A DNA stretch of 64,000 nucleotides. Origin: Dongia deserti. Lineage in GTDB: Bacteria > Pseudomonadota > Alphaproteobacteria > Dongiales > Dongiaceae. The notes under the pieces are model-generated. The model saw only the letters and a program-made list of their open reading frames with translations. It was not told the DNA's origin and did no database searches. The position numbers were made by a program, and so were the translations under genes. The stretch lies in assembly GCF_003574735.1 (NCBI RefSeq), contig NZ_QORW01000001.1, forward strand, positions 1 through 64,000, given 5' to 3'. This document shows, one piece after another, positions 8,577-18,828 of this stretch (the stretch's first letter is position 1; the number at the start of each line of letters is the position of its first letter).

Positions 8577-9389
8577 TCACGAATAATAGTTCGCGCCCGT
8601 CTGGTAGCCTTTGAAGCTTTCCGGATCGTGCGAGTAGAACAGCTCGGCGTCGTATTTCGCGGCCAGCTCCTTCAAGCGATGCAGCGACTGCACGCTCGCC
8701 ACCGGATCCAGGTGGAAGCTGGAGATGCACATCATATCCATGTTCTTCTTGCTGTAGCACGCGTCGGCGGTGAACAGCATCGGGCGGCGGTTCTTCAGTT
8801 CCACCATCATGCTGTAGTGGCCGGCGGTGTGGCCGGGTGTCTCGAACAGCCAGAGTCCTTTCGCGATCTCCTGATCGCCGGTCAGCGTCTGGAAGGTCGG
8901 CGTGTACATGTCGAGCGCGGGATCCGGCGGCAGCTCCTTGCCGCCGCTCTTCTTCTTGTGCAGCTCCGGCGCGAAGGTGAGATCGGAATAGCCGAGATGC
9001 TCGAACGGCTGGCAATTCCCGCTCGCCTCCAGCTCCTTCGCGTGACAGATGGTGCACGCCTTGTGCAGGTGCTTGTTCCCGCCACAATGGTCGAAGTGGT
9101 AGTGCGAGTTGATGACGTAGTTGACGTCGTCGGTCTTGAGCCCGATGCTGTCGAGCAGCCCGGGGATGGTCTGCCGCTTGTCCTGGATCGGCTTCTCGAA
9201 CGGCAGCACGCGCATCACGTGATCGAAATCGTAACCGGTGTCGAACATGTATCGCCCATCATCATGCTCCACCACCACCGCATAGCACGGGAAGCGCAGC
9301 TCGCCGCCCGGCCCGCGATTCCAGAACGCGTGAAAGCCGTCGATCACCAAAGTTCCGCCGTCGAGCAGATAGACTTTCGTATCAGCCAT
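8577..9389 (-). CDS. 4-pyridoxolactonase (metallo-beta-lactamase fold)
   Basis: A 270-residue zinc hydrolase predicted to open 4-pyridoxolactone to 4-pyridoxate. The MBL motif NSHYHFDHCGG gives H96, H98, D100 and H101; further ligands lie in TPGHTAGH and TADACY. The N-terminus (DTKVYLLDGG, FWNRGPGGE), VLPFEKPIQ, PFEHLGYSDL and the C-terminal YSHD closely match the M. loti lactonase that I recall. It is the last gene of the long leftward operon, 56 bases after an ABC permease gene. Alternative: an N-acyl-homoserine lactonase relative, but the neighbouring transaminase and dehydrogenase make the B6 assignment strong. Confidence 0.9.
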   Translation of the reverse strand: MADTKVYLLDGGTLVIDGFHAFWNRGPGGELRFPCYAVVVEHDDGRYMFDTGYDFDHVMRVLPFEKPIQDKRQTIPGLLDSIGLKTDDVNYVINSHYHFDHCGGNKHLHKACTICHAKELEASGNCQPFEHLGYSDLTFAPELHKKKSGGKELPPDPALDMYTPTFQTLTGDQEIAKGLWLFETPGHTAGHYSMMVELKNRRPMLFTADACYSKKNMDMMCISSFHLDPVASVQSLHRLKELAAKYDAELFYSHDPESFKGYQTGANYYS

Positions 9390-9445
9390 TGTCCCTCTCC
9401 CAGCTCCAGCCTTTCAGCCTATAATTCCACTCTTCAGTACCGACC

Positions 9446-10381
9446 TCAACGCTCCCCGCGCACGTAAGGCAGGCCCAGCGCCGGCGGCAGCACGCTGTGC
9501 CGCGCGAAGATCACCAGCACCAGCATCACCATGGCAAAGGGCAGCATCTGCACCACATCGGTGGGGATGTTGATGCCGCCCACTTGCAGCGCGGTGGTCA
9601 TGGCGAGGCTGATGCCGAACAGGGCCGCGCCCAGCAGCACCCACACAGGTTTCCCGCGCGCCAGCATGGCGAGCACGATGCCGATGAAGCCGGCCCCACC
9701 GGTCATGAAGGGCACGAACAGGCCCGCGCCGACATTGGCCATGTAGGCGCCGCCCACGCCGGACAGGAATCCTGTCGCGAGCACGGCGAAGGCACGCGTC
9801 TTCACCACGCTGACCCCGGCCGCGTCGAGCGCCGCCGGCTTGTTGCCGGCAGCTTCCAGATTGAGGCCGACATAGGTGGCGCGGAATACCCAGACCAGCG
9901 CGATCATCAGAACGACCGCGAGATAGACGATCGGGTTGTGGCTGAAAAGCGCGCGCCCGAGGACCGGGATGTCGCTCAGGAACGGCAGGGCCCAGACCGG
10001 CGCCTGGTCCAGGCGCGGATAGGTCCTGCTGAACTGGAAGTAATGCAGCAGTGCCGTCAGGCCCTCTATGCCGAGGGTAATGGCGATGCCGATCACGATC
10101 TGGTTGAGGCCATAGCGGATGCAGAGCAGCACGACCAAGGATGCCACCAGCGCGCCGCCGATACCGCCGGCGACGAAGCCGAGCGAGAACGAGCCGCTGT
10201 AATAGGCGGCCACGAATCCGGTGTAAGCGCCGAACAGCATCATCCCTTCGATGCCGATGTTGAGGACGCCGGCCTTTTCGGAGATCTGCTCGCCCAAGCC
10301 GGCCAGCAGCAGCGGCACACCCGCCGTGACGGCGCCGAACAGCAGCGAGGTGAGGAAGGCCTGGTTGAGCAGCGCTTCCAT
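9446..10381 (-). CDS. ABC transporter permease, BMP/nucleoside-type (second permease)
   Basis: A 311-residue inner-membrane protein, almost entirely hydrophobic segments, of the branched-chain/BMP-type permease family (BPD_transp_2). It contains the typical motif GLGEQISEKAGVLNIGIEGM near residues 28-47. It begins three bases after the stop of the first permease, so the two are co-translated as a heterodimeric channel. Family members import nucleosides or other heterocycles. Position between 4-pyridoxolactonase and the other transporter parts suggests uptake of a B6 vitamer or pathway intermediate, which is inference. Confidence 0.88.
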   Translation of the reverse strand: MEALLNQAFLTSLLFGAVTAGVPLLLAGLGEQISEKAGVLNIGIEGMMLFGAYTGFVAAYYSGSFSLGFVAGGIGGALVASLVVLLCIRYGLNQIVIGIAITLGIEGLTALLHYFQFSRTYPRLDQAPVWALPFLSDIPVLGRALFSHNPIVYLAVVLMIALVWVFRATYVGLNLEAAGNKPAALDAAGVSVVKTRAFAVLATGFLSGVGGAYMANVGAGLFVPFMTGGAGFIGIVLAMLARGKPVWVLLGAALFGISLAMTTALQVGGINIPTDVVQMLPFAMVMLVLVIFARHSVLPPALGLPYVRGER

Positions 10382-10384
10382 CGC

Positions 10385-11467
10385 TCAGGCTCCGATCCGC
10401 TTGCGGCGCTGGTGATCGAGATACTCGACCACCGCCAGGAAGATCAGCAGCAGGGCAACCAGCACCAGCACGAAATGCTGCGGCACGCCGATGCGCCGCG
10501 CCGCGCTGTCACCGCCGATCATGAGCGCGGAGAAGAACAGGGTGAAGCCGATCACCGCATAGCCGTTGAAGCGCGCCAGGAACACGAGCGGCACGACCAG
10601 CAGCCCGAAAGCAGGATTCCAATCCGCCCGCACCGTGCCGAACACGCCAAGGATCTCCACCGACCCGCCGATTCCAATCAAGGCGGCGCTCAGGGTGAAG
10701 GTCGCGATCGTTAGCCACGCAACGTTGAGCCCCGCATGAACGGCAGCGGCCGGATTCGCGCCGACCACCTGCAGCTTCAGGCCGAACGCCGTGCGCGTCA
10801 TCATCAGGTGCACCAGCACGACCACCGCCAGCGCGATCAGAACGCCGCTGTGGATCGTCGTATCGAACAGGCGCGGCAGCCTGTCCTCAACCGGCAGCGT
10901 GCGGGTCTGCGGCACCGTGGTCGATGGGTCCCAGAAGAACAGCTTGATGAGCACGTTCGCGAAGCTGATGCCGAGGAAGCTCATCATCAGCGACGTGATG
11001 ATCTCGTTGATGCCATAGCGCGCCTTCAGGATCGCCGGGATCACGGCCCACAAGCCCGCCACGATTGCGGACGCAATCACGCACGCGATCAACGTCAGCG
11101 CTTTCGGCAGAACGCCGACCAATGCCGGCCCGAGCGCCGCGGTGATCACTGCCGCCAGCAGGAACTGCCCGTCGCCGCCCAGGTTCCAGATGCCCGCGCG
11201 AAACGCGACGATCAAGCCCGCCGCGATCAGCAGCAGCGGCGACATGCGCGTGAAGGTCTCCTGTAGCCCGCCCCAGGTGAGGAGCCCCCGCCGCGCGACA
11301 TAGCCGTAATAGGCGATCGGGTCCTTGCCCAGGATCAGCAGGATGATTCCGCCGACGACGAGCGCCAGCAGGATCGGCACCGCGACGCGCAGGACCGAGG
11401 CAACAATCTCGCGCCCGCCCTCGTGCCCCGGCGCACCGCGCTGCGCGACGTGCACTTCGGCGGTCAT
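10385..11467 (-). CDS. ABC transporter permease, BMP/nucleoside-type (first permease)
   Basis: A 360-residue inner-membrane permease with about ten hydrophobic segments, partner of the next gene. The typical NLGGDGQFLLAA segment near residues 100-111 identifies the NupP-like subunit of BMP-family importers. The ATG at 11467 is preferred to an upstream in-frame start because the sequence before it is low-complexity and overlaps the repeat region. It lies 169 bases downstream of the ATPase gene, a gap occupied by a palindromic repeat, but direction and function indicate the same operon. Confidence 0.88.
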   Translation of the reverse strand: MTAEVHVAQRGAPGHEGGREIVASVLRVAVPILLALVVGGIILLILGKDPIAYYGYVARRGLLTWGGLQETFTRMSPLLLIAAGLIVAFRAGIWNLGGDGQFLLAAVITAALGPALVGVLPKALTLIACVIASAIVAGLWAVIPAILKARYGINEIITSLMMSFLGISFANVLIKLFFWDPSTTVPQTRTLPVEDRLPRLFDTTIHSGVLIALAVVVLVHLMMTRTAFGLKLQVVGANPAAAVHAGLNVAWLTIATFTLSAALIGIGGSVEILGVFGTVRADWNPAFGLLVVPLVFLARFNGYAVIGFTLFFSALMIGGDSAARRIGVPQHFVLVLVALLLIFLAVVEYLDHQRRKRIGA

Positions 11468-11505
11468 GCCGGTGCCTCGCATGCCAGCGCCTCCACCCAC
11501 TCAAC

Positions 11506-11603
11506 TGTCATCCCGGCCTTGAGCCGGGATCCATTGGGCAGCCGCACGTGCGGCGGATGAATGGACCCCGGATCACGCCGCTGCGCGGCTGTCCGGGGTG
11601 ACA
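11506..11603. repeat. palindromic intergenic repeat, copy 2
   Basis: About 98 bp, ends TGTCATCCCGG and CCGGGGTGACA, with an internal small stem (GCCGCACGTGCGGC) and a second stem (CGCCGCTGCGCGGC). It lies within the transporter operon, between ATPase and permease genes, where its fold could affect RNA stability or downstream expression. Confidence 0.75.
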
Positions 11604-11636
11604 GTTGGAGAAATGGCCGAAGCGGAAAAGAGCCCG

Positions 11637-13208
<1,572 letters not shown>

Positions 13209-13232
13209 TGACGACGCCTCTCGTTCACACTC

Positions 13233-14282
13233 TTACTGAGCCGGTGCGTCGGTGACCTGTGTCATCAGCGCCCGCACCTTGTCCGCTTCCCAGATCGGCT
13301 CGACCTTCAGCTCGCCCTTGACGATCTGCTCGCGCACCTTGCTGACTTCGGCCCAGACGTCGTCCGGGATGTGCTTGGTCTTCAGGAGCTGCACCGAATC
13401 GTCGGAGAGCTGGATCGAATAGCCCTTGGTGCCGAACTTGTCGGCTTTCAGATCTTCGACCATCGCGGAATAGACCGGCACCAGGTTCCACACCACCGAG
13501 GAGAGCAAGTTGCCCTTGTCGATCGAGGTCTTGTCGCCGATCACATCGATGAACCAGACCTTGCCGTTCGCCGTCGACTTGCCGGTCTCCACCGCCTGCA
13601 GCATGCCGAACGTGGCGCCGTCACCCTGGCCGAAGATCACATCCGCGCCCGCGCCGATCACGGAGGCGGTCACGCGGTTGCCGCCCGCCGCATCGGAATA
13701 GGCGGCCGGGCCGATCACGGCATAGAGCACCTTGATGCTGCCGTCGGTCGCCTTCACGCCCTGCGCAAAGGCGGCGGACTGCGAGTTCCAGGACGGCGGC
13801 TCACCCGAGACGACGATGCCGACCGACTTGGTCTGCGTGGTCCTGGCCGCGAGCACGCCGGCGAGATAGGCACCCTCATGGCCGCTCAGCGTGTAGTCGG
13901 CAACCATGCCGGCCTTGTTGGCGTCGGGCCGATCGACGATCGCGACCGGCACGCCCTTCTCGGCGCCCACTTCCGGTGCCGCGGTGTTATAGCCGCTGGC
14001 GTGGGCGATGATCAGGCTGGCGCCGTCATCGGCCACTTCGCGCAATTGCGGATGCACATCGCCATAGCCGAGGCCGGTCGCCGGAATGAACTCAAGCCCG
14101 TATTTCTCCGCGACCGCCTTGGCTGCGTCATGGCCCTGCTGGTTCCAGCCGTAGTCAGTCGGATCTTCCGGTGTCAGGATGGCGATACTCTTCACATCCG
14201 CCGCCTGCGCGGCTGCGATCCCGGTCAGGGCAAGCGCAAGCAGCGACACCTGCGCCAACCTTTTGAGAGTCTTCGTGCTCAT
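13233..14282 (-). CDS. BMP-family ABC transporter substrate-binding protein
   Basis: A 349-residue periplasmic protein with a Sec signal peptide (cut probably after AAAQA, about residue 27) and the Bmp/PnrA fold. HASGYNTAAPEVGAEKG, SGHEGAYLAGVLAA and GQGDGATFGMLQ are recognisable family blocks. Relatives bind nucleosides, but some are found in heterocycle catabolism operons. It is followed by ATPase and two permeases and preceded (77 bases) by FHMPC dehydrogenase, so the ligand is probably pyridoxine, pyridoxal, 4-pyridoxate or a related pyridine. That ligand is inference from context only. Confidence 0.9.
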   Translation of the reverse strand: MSTKTLKRLAQVSLLALALTGIAAAQAADVKSIAILTPEDPTDYGWNQQGHDAAKAVAEKYGLEFIPATGLGYGDVHPQLREVADDGASLIIAHASGYNTAAPEVGAEKGVPVAIVDRPDANKAGMVADYTLSGHEGAYLAGVLAARTTQTKSVGIVVSGEPPSWNSQSAAFAQGVKATDGSIKVLYAVIGPAAYSDAAGGNRVTASVIGAGADVIFGQGDGATFGMLQAVETGKSTANGKVWFIDVIGDKTSIDKGNLLSSVVWNLVPVYSAMVEDLKADKFGTKGYSIQLSDDSVQLLKTKHIPDDVWAEVSKVREQIVKGELKVEPIWEADKVRALMTQVTDAPAQ

Positions 14283-14359
14283 TGTCGTTTCCTTCCGTTC
14301 CTGTCCCCATTTTTAACGCTTGTTACGCCACGCAATTGAGGTTCGGGCCGAGCTGCCGC

Positions 14360-15274
14360 TCAGCTCTCCAACGCCTTGCGCACGGCGACCAGGCGCTTGG
14401 CCCGCAGCGCACGCAGCTCCGCGATCTTTTCCGGCGTGTAGCTGAAAATGCCGCTGCCCGTTTTCATGCCCAGCTTGCCAGCCTTGGTGCGCTCGGTCAC
14501 ATAGGCGCTAAGGTCGCCCCGGTTGCACAGATCCTTGTTCAGATAAGAGCCGACCGCCTGATAGATGTCGAGGCCGGCCATATCGAGCAGCGCCATCGGG
14601 CCGATCACCGACAGCTTGTAGCCGATGCCCCAAGAGACGCAGGTATCGAGTCCTTCGGCATCGATCACGCCCTGGTCCACCAGATCGACGCACTCGCGCA
14701 GCAGCGCATAGAGCACGCGATTTTCCACGAAGCCGGGCACATCCTTCTGCACCACCACCGGCAGCAAGCCGAGATCCTTGATGGTGGAGACCATCCACTG
14801 CACGGTCTCCTTCGAGGTCTGGTTGCCGGCGATCACCTCGATCATCGGGATGATGTGCGGCGGGTTTGACCAGTGCATGCCGACCACCCGTTCCGGCGCG
14901 GAGATGTTCTCCTGCAGCTTGGTAATCGGGATGCCGGATGTGTTACTGGCGATGATGCAGTTCTTGCCGACCAGCCCGTCGATCTCCTTGAACACCGCCG
15001 CCTTGATGTCGAGCTTTTCGGGCACGGTCTCAACCACCACGGTCGCGCCGTCGACGCACTCCTTGAGAGAGCCGGTGATCTTAACCGGCGCCTTAGCGCG
15101 GTCGGCCACGCCAAGCGCGCTCAGGACCTTGTTGGCGAGTTCGATGCCTTCCGGTGCCTTCTTGCGCTGGTCCTCGCTGAGATCGAAGGCCGTCACGTCC
15201 ATGCCGGCGCGCGCCAGAGTCTGCGCGATGCCCGGCCCCATGGTTCCCAGACCCACCACTGCTGCTTTAGCCAT
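14360..15274 (-). CDS. 5-formyl-3-hydroxy-2-methylpyridine-4-carboxylate (FHMPC) 5-dehydrogenase
   Basis: A 304-residue NAD enzyme of the 3-hydroxyacyl-CoA dehydrogenase fold. GLGTMG (8-13) binds NAD and His134 in GMHWSNPPH is the expected catalytic histidine. Long blocks (SNPPHIIPMIEVIAG, PVVVQKDVPGFVENRVLYA, LDTCVSWGIGYK, GPMALLDMAGLDIY) match my recollection of the M. loti FHMPC dehydrogenase, which makes 3-hydroxy-2-methylpyridine-4,5-dicarboxylate in B6 degradation. A standard 3-hydroxyacyl-CoA dehydrogenase is the alternative, but the co-operonic lactonase and nearby pyridoxal dehydrogenase favour the B6 role. The enzyme needed to make its substrate from 4-pyridoxate is not evident in the window. 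Confidence 0.85.
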   Translation of the reverse strand: MAKAAVVGLGTMGPGIAQTLARAGMDVTAFDLSEDQRKKAPEGIELANKVLSALGVADRAKAPVKITGSLKECVDGATVVVETVPEKLDIKAAVFKEIDGLVGKNCIIASNTSGIPITKLQENISAPERVVGMHWSNPPHIIPMIEVIAGNQTSKETVQWMVSTIKDLGLLPVVVQKDVPGFVENRVLYALLRECVDLVDQGVIDAEGLDTCVSWGIGYKLSVIGPMALLDMAGLDIYQAVGSYLNKDLCNRGDLSAYVTERTKAGKLGMKTGSGIFSYTPEKIAELRALRAKRLVAVRKALES

Positions 15275-15318
15275 CCTGCCTCTCCTCTTGCTCGCTCTTC
15301 TTGCTCATTCGCTATGTT

Positions 15319-15404
15319 CCGTCATGGTCGTGCTTGGCACGACCATCCACGACTTTGTCTGCTACTGCTCAGCGCTGCCCGTCGGACCAAGCCCGACCAT
15401 GACG
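15319..15404. repeat. intergenic inverted repeat, GTCATGGTCG type
   Basis: An 86-bp element with ends GTCATGGTCGTG and CGACCATGAC and an internal TGGCACGACCATCCACGAC. It occupies the gap between the GST and FHMPC dehydrogenase genes of one operon. It is similar in layout, but not in sequence, to the TGTCATCCCGG family. Confidence 0.55.
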
Positions 15405-15433
15405 AGAGGGGGCATGGTGAGCGTGGAGCATTC

Positions 15434-16039
15434 CTAAGCTCCCGTTGCTTTCTTGAACGCCGGCCGTTCTTTGAGCTTCTCGCGCCAGGCTTTCAGGTTG
15501 GAAAGCGCCGGCAGCGCGATCGGAAAATCCAGGCACCGATGCAAGATCGGCCCCAGCGCAATGTCGGTGAGGGCGAAATTACTGCCCGCGATCCATTTCC
15601 TGCCTGCCATGGCGCCGTCGAGGATCGAAAGTTGAGCCGCCAACTCCTTGGCATCGGCCTCGAAGGTCGCGGCGCGCTCATTGGCTGGTTTCTTTGAATC
15701 CTTGAAGACGGCCACGTAATGATAGTTCACCGATGCCAGCAGCCAGTCCATCCAGCGCTCGACCTCCGTCCGCGCAGCGGGGTCAGCGGGATAAAGCGCG
15801 GTGTTGTTCAGCTTATTGCACACGTAGCGCAGGATCGTGTTCGACTCCCACACCACCACGTCGCCATCGACGAGGGTTGGCACCTTGCCATTGGGATTGA
15901 GCTTCAGATACGCGGCGTCCTGCGTGTTGTTGAACTGGCGCCCGTAATCCTCGCGCGTATAGGGCGCGCCCAATTCCTCCAGCAGGAAAATGACCTTCTG
16001 GACATTGCCGGACGTGTTCCGACCGAGAAGCCGCAACAT
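15434..16039 (-). CDS. glutathione S-transferase family protein
   Basis: A 201-residue GST: thioredoxin-fold N-terminal domain with the cis-proline motif GKVPTL (about 51-56) and the glutathione-contact WESNTIL (about 64-70), then an all-helical C-terminal domain. Position one of the active site has the Ser/Asn-containing GRNTSGNVQK. It is cytoplasmic and belongs to the catabolic operon, 56 bases after the RidA-like gene. GSTs in aromatic operons often isomerise maleyl-type ring-cleavage products; gentisate pathways use a maleylpyruvate isomerase of GST type. That parallel with the gentisate-dioxygenase-like cupin in the same operon is suggestive, not proven. Confidence 0.85.
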   Translation of the reverse strand: MLRLLGRNTSGNVQKVIFLLEELGAPYTREDYGRQFNNTQDAAYLKLNPNGKVPTLVDGDVVVWESNTILRYVCNKLNNTALYPADPAARTEVERWMDWLLASVNYHYVAVFKDSKKPANERAATFEADAKELAAQLSILDGAMAGRKWIAGSNFALTDIALGPILHRCLDFPIALPALSNLKAWREKLKERPAFKKATGA

Positions 16040-16095
16040 GTTCCTATCTCCCTCCCTTTATGTCACCCTGCCGGACGCAGTTTGCGCCCACTTGC

Positions 16096-16488
16096 TTATC
16101 CGCGTCGCGGTTTGTACGCGACTGCATCCATTTCGATCTTGCACTCGATGACCGCGCGCGCCTCGACCGTGGTGCGGCTCAGCCGCCCGTCCGGGAAGTA
16201 CTCCGCGAACACCTTGTTGTAGCGCCCGAAATTGCGCGCGTCTTCCAGGTAGACGGTCACTTTCACGACATCCGAGAGATCGGCGCCTTCCAGCGCCAGG
16301 ATTCGTTTGATGCCTTCGATGGTCAAGCGCGTCTCTTCCTCGATATTGCCGACGCACATATTGCCGTTCTCATCCTTGGCGACTTGTCCCGAGACAAAAA
16401 TGAAATCGCCGGCGCGCACGGCGGGATGGAACGGCAGCGTTGGGCTCTTCTTGCCGATCGGATGGATGTCCTTGTTGTCACCGCTCAT
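16096..16488 (-). CDS. RidA/YjgF-family enamine or imine deaminase
   Basis: A 130-residue RidA-fold protein. The substrate-carboxylate-binding arginine lies in SRTTVEAR (R105) and the catalytic-water glutamate is E119 in IEMDAVA, so it is likely enzymatically active. RidA relatives hydrolyse 2-imino or enamine acids with release of ammonia, including 2-aminomuconate deaminases in aromatic degradation. Ring opening of a pyridine would give an enamine or imine, so a deaminase fits this operon. It sits 22 bases after the LVIVD gene and before the GST gene. Confidence 0.85.
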   Translation of the reverse strand: MSGDNKDIHPIGKKSPTLPFHPAVRAGDFIFVSGQVAKDENGNMCVGNIEEETRLTIEGIKRILALEGADLSDVVKVTVYLEDARNFGRYNKVFAEYFPDGRLSRTTVEARAVIECKIEMDAVAYKPRRG

Positions 16489-16510
16489 GGGTCACGCCCC
16501 AATTGTTTCG

Positions 16511-17638
16511 CTACAAAACCGACGTCTCGATGATGTCGACACCGCGCTGGCGGTCGATCAGATAGCATAGCCCGCGATCGTCGATGGTTACATCGTTCGA
16601 CGAGGACACCTCGAACCCTTGCGGCGGATCGGGCTCGTAGAATCCGACCTCGCGGGGGTTGTAAGGATCCGCGATCTCGAGCAGACGCAGTCCCTGCGCG
16701 AACCAGGCAAAAGGGATGATGGTGCCCTTGAAACGTTCCGATGGCTGGTGGCAGCCCATCATCGGCGGCTGCGGTGAACCATCCTTGTCAAGGCCTTCTA
16801 CCTGCCAGGTCGCGATTGGCACCGGGCATGCCTCGTTGGTAATGTCGTAGATCCAGGTGAAGGCCGGCGGCGCCGGCCAGAGCTTCGCCACATCCTCGTC
16901 AGCCACCACCATGATGTCGCGGCCCTTCAATGGCTGCGGCATCGGCAGGCAGGTGTGGGTCGGATGCGGGAAGGCCGGTGACGTATTGCCGCCGGAGATC
17001 AGCTTCGGCTTCGACATGTCGGAGATGTCGAGGATGTAATAGCCGTGGTGCCAATAGCTGACATAAAGCCGGTCGCCGCGGCGCATCGGATGATGGCAAC
17101 GCGGAGCGGTCCAGTTCTCCCACGGATAGTCCTCGCCGCCCGCCTTCCACTGGCCGGGGATCCACCAGCGCCCCACCTCTTCCGGTCTCGCCGGGTCCTT
17201 GAGGTCGAGGATCATGCAGATGTTGCCGACATAGCCCTCGGCCGTCGGCGAGATGTAGGCGTAGCGCCCGTCGAAATCGTAGCGATGCACACCGCGGCCC
17301 TGGGTGCGCCATTTGGTGATGAGCCTCGGCTCGGGCGGATTGCTAACGTCATAGATGCCGAGGCCGCCGCCGAATGACGCATCGCCTTCGGTGCCGAGCT
17401 TCTCGTGGTTGACGACCATGATGTCGTTGGCAACCCGCACCTTGTGCGAATGCCAGCCCTTCGGCACCTCGATGCGTGCCACGGTCCTGGGGTTCCTTGG
17501 ATCCGACACGTCGACGATGCTTGTGCCCGTTGGCTCGCGCATGTGGCCGACATAGAGCGTGGTGCCCTCGACCCAGACCTGTCCGCCGCCGGGGCAGTCG
17601 TAGTTCGCTAACAGCTTGGTATTTTTGGATCGGGCCAT
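16511..17638 (-). CDS. LVIVD-repeat protein (predicted beta-propeller)
   Basis: A 375-residue protein built of repeated units of the form hhDVSDPRNP (VDVSDPRNPRTV, YDVSNPPEPRLI, LDLKDPARPEEV, LDISDMSKPKLI, LEIADPYNPREV), typical of LVIVD proteins that fold as propellers. No export signal is evident from the chosen ATG at 17638, which follows the cupin gene by 41 bases; the longer open frame upstream overlaps that gene and is not needed. Histidine-rich spots (CHHPMRRGD, GCHQPSERF, FPHPTHTC) could bind metal. The function is unknown. Placement between a ring-cleavage-type cupin and RidA suggests a role in the same pathway. Confidence 0.8.
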   Translation of the reverse strand: MARSKNTKLLANYDCPGGGQVWVEGTTLYVGHMREPTGTSIVDVSDPRNPRTVARIEVPKGWHSHKVRVANDIMVVNHEKLGTEGDASFGGGLGIYDVSNPPEPRLITKWRTQGRGVHRYDFDGRYAYISPTAEGYVGNICMILDLKDPARPEEVGRWWIPGQWKAGGEDYPWENWTAPRCHHPMRRGDRLYVSYWHHGYYILDISDMSKPKLISGGNTSPAFPHPTHTCLPMPQPLKGRDIMVVADEDVAKLWPAPPAFTWIYDITNEACPVPIATWQVEGLDKDGSPQPPMMGCHQPSERFKGTIIPFAWFAQGLRLLEIADPYNPREVGFYEPDPPQGFEVSSSNDVTIDDRGLCYLIDRQRGVDIIETSVL

Positions 17639-17679
17639 GATGATTGTGCGCTGGTGATGAGGATATGCCGGCGAGGAAA

Positions 17680-18828
17680 TCAGGAGAGCCGCACCACCTC
17701 GCCGTTCTTCATGCGCCCATGCTTCTGATACAGCGCCAATGCCTTCAAGGTCGGTTCGTCGCTGGCGACGAACAGGATGGCTGGCTCGTGCTCGGACGCA
17801 TTGACATGCTCTGCCCACTCGCCGCCAGGAACCGCGAAGGTGTCGAACCGCTCCCACTCCAGCCGCTTGCCGCCGATCAGGCTGTAGCCGCGGCCTTCGA
17901 AGGGCGCCACCAGCAGGCTCGCGGTCTGCTTCAAGGGCTGCGTGCGCTCGCCCGGCCGCAGCATCTGCATGAAGAAGGTGATGGTCTTGAAGACCGGCTT
18001 GCCGTCGAGCGGATTGACATACTCGATCATGATGGCTTCGTAAGGATCGCCATCCCAGTTGCGGAACTTCTCCAGCGCCTCGCGCATCATGTCCCAGCGA
18101 TAGACATACATCGGCGACGCGTTGCCGGTGCCGCGCGCGTGCGAAACGAACCGCGGCATAAGGCCCCCCGCGCCATAGACGCGCTGGGAGTAGTCCGGCG
18201 TGTAGCGCTCGGATTGCATGACGCGGCGGACGCGCTTGCCTTCCTCTTCCTCGGTGTAGTCGTGCTCGAAATACATGGCGTTCAGCGTCTCGACCAAGGG
18301 GAGATCGAGGACGCTCAAGTTGATTGCCGGCTCGTCGCCCTGATTGCCGTGATTGTGCCAGGTGTCGTGCGGCGTCAGCACCATGTCACCCGGGCCGAAC
18401 GTGATGTTCTCGCCTTCGACCCCGGTGAAGTTGAGCGCGCCCGTGAGCCCGAGCCGGATGGCGTTGGGCGAGTGCCGGTGTGGCGGCATGATCTCGTTAG
18501 GATCGTTGAGCCGGTAGGCGGTGTACATCGTCGAGACCGACGCGCGCTTGGGCGCCAGGCCCGGATTGACCAGGATGAGCGAGCGGCGCTCGGAGGATTC
18601 GGTGTTGATGAGCTCGGCCGAACGATGAAGCAGCGGCTCGATGTCCGTGCGGTATTTCCAGATGAAGGGAACCGGCTTGCGCGTGTCGCGCAGCTGGTTG
18701 TCCTCGTCGTTCTTGTTCGATTTGTCGATCGCCCAGAACGGCGCCATGTGGTGGCGGTAGACATCGGCATGGAGTTGGTCCAGTGCCGCCTGGAGATTGT
18801 GGCCTTCGGGCCTGGCGCTCGCGCTCAT
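17680..18828 (-). CDS. gentisate 1,2-dioxygenase-like cupin dioxygenase
   Basis: A 382-residue two-cupin protein. The N-terminal cupin has H117 and H119 (PPHRHSPNAIRLGLTG) and H158 (HDTWHNHG), the same spacing as the Fe(II) ligands of gentisate 1,2-dioxygenases, so extradiol-type ring cleavage of an ortho-hydroxy carboxylate is expected. The ATG at 18828 is preceded by GAGGGAGAGGCGG, a strong ribosome site; the longer frame has none. It is the first gene of the ten-gene operon that also holds FHMPC dehydrogenase and 4-pyridoxolactonase. A pyridine such as a 3-hydroxy-2-methylpyridine carboxylate could be the substrate, but gentisate or a salicylate-like compound cannot be excluded. Confidence 0.82.
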   Translation of the reverse strand: MSASARPEGHNLQAALDQLHADVYRHHMAPFWAIDKSNKNDEDNQLRDTRKPVPFIWKYRTDIEPLLHRSAELINTESSERRSLILVNPGLAPKRASVSTMYTAYRLNDPNEIMPPHRHSPNAIRLGLTGALNFTGVEGENITFGPGDMVLTPHDTWHNHGNQGDEPAINLSVLDLPLVETLNAMYFEHDYTEEEEGKRVRRVMQSERYTPDYSQRVYGAGGLMPRFVSHARGTGNASPMYVYRWDMMREALEKFRNWDGDPYEAIMIEYVNPLDGKPVFKTITFFMQMLRPGERTQPLKQTASLLVAPFEGRGYSLIGGKRLEWERFDTFAVPGGEWAEHVNASEHEPAILFVASDEPTLKALALYQKHGRMKNGEVVRLS

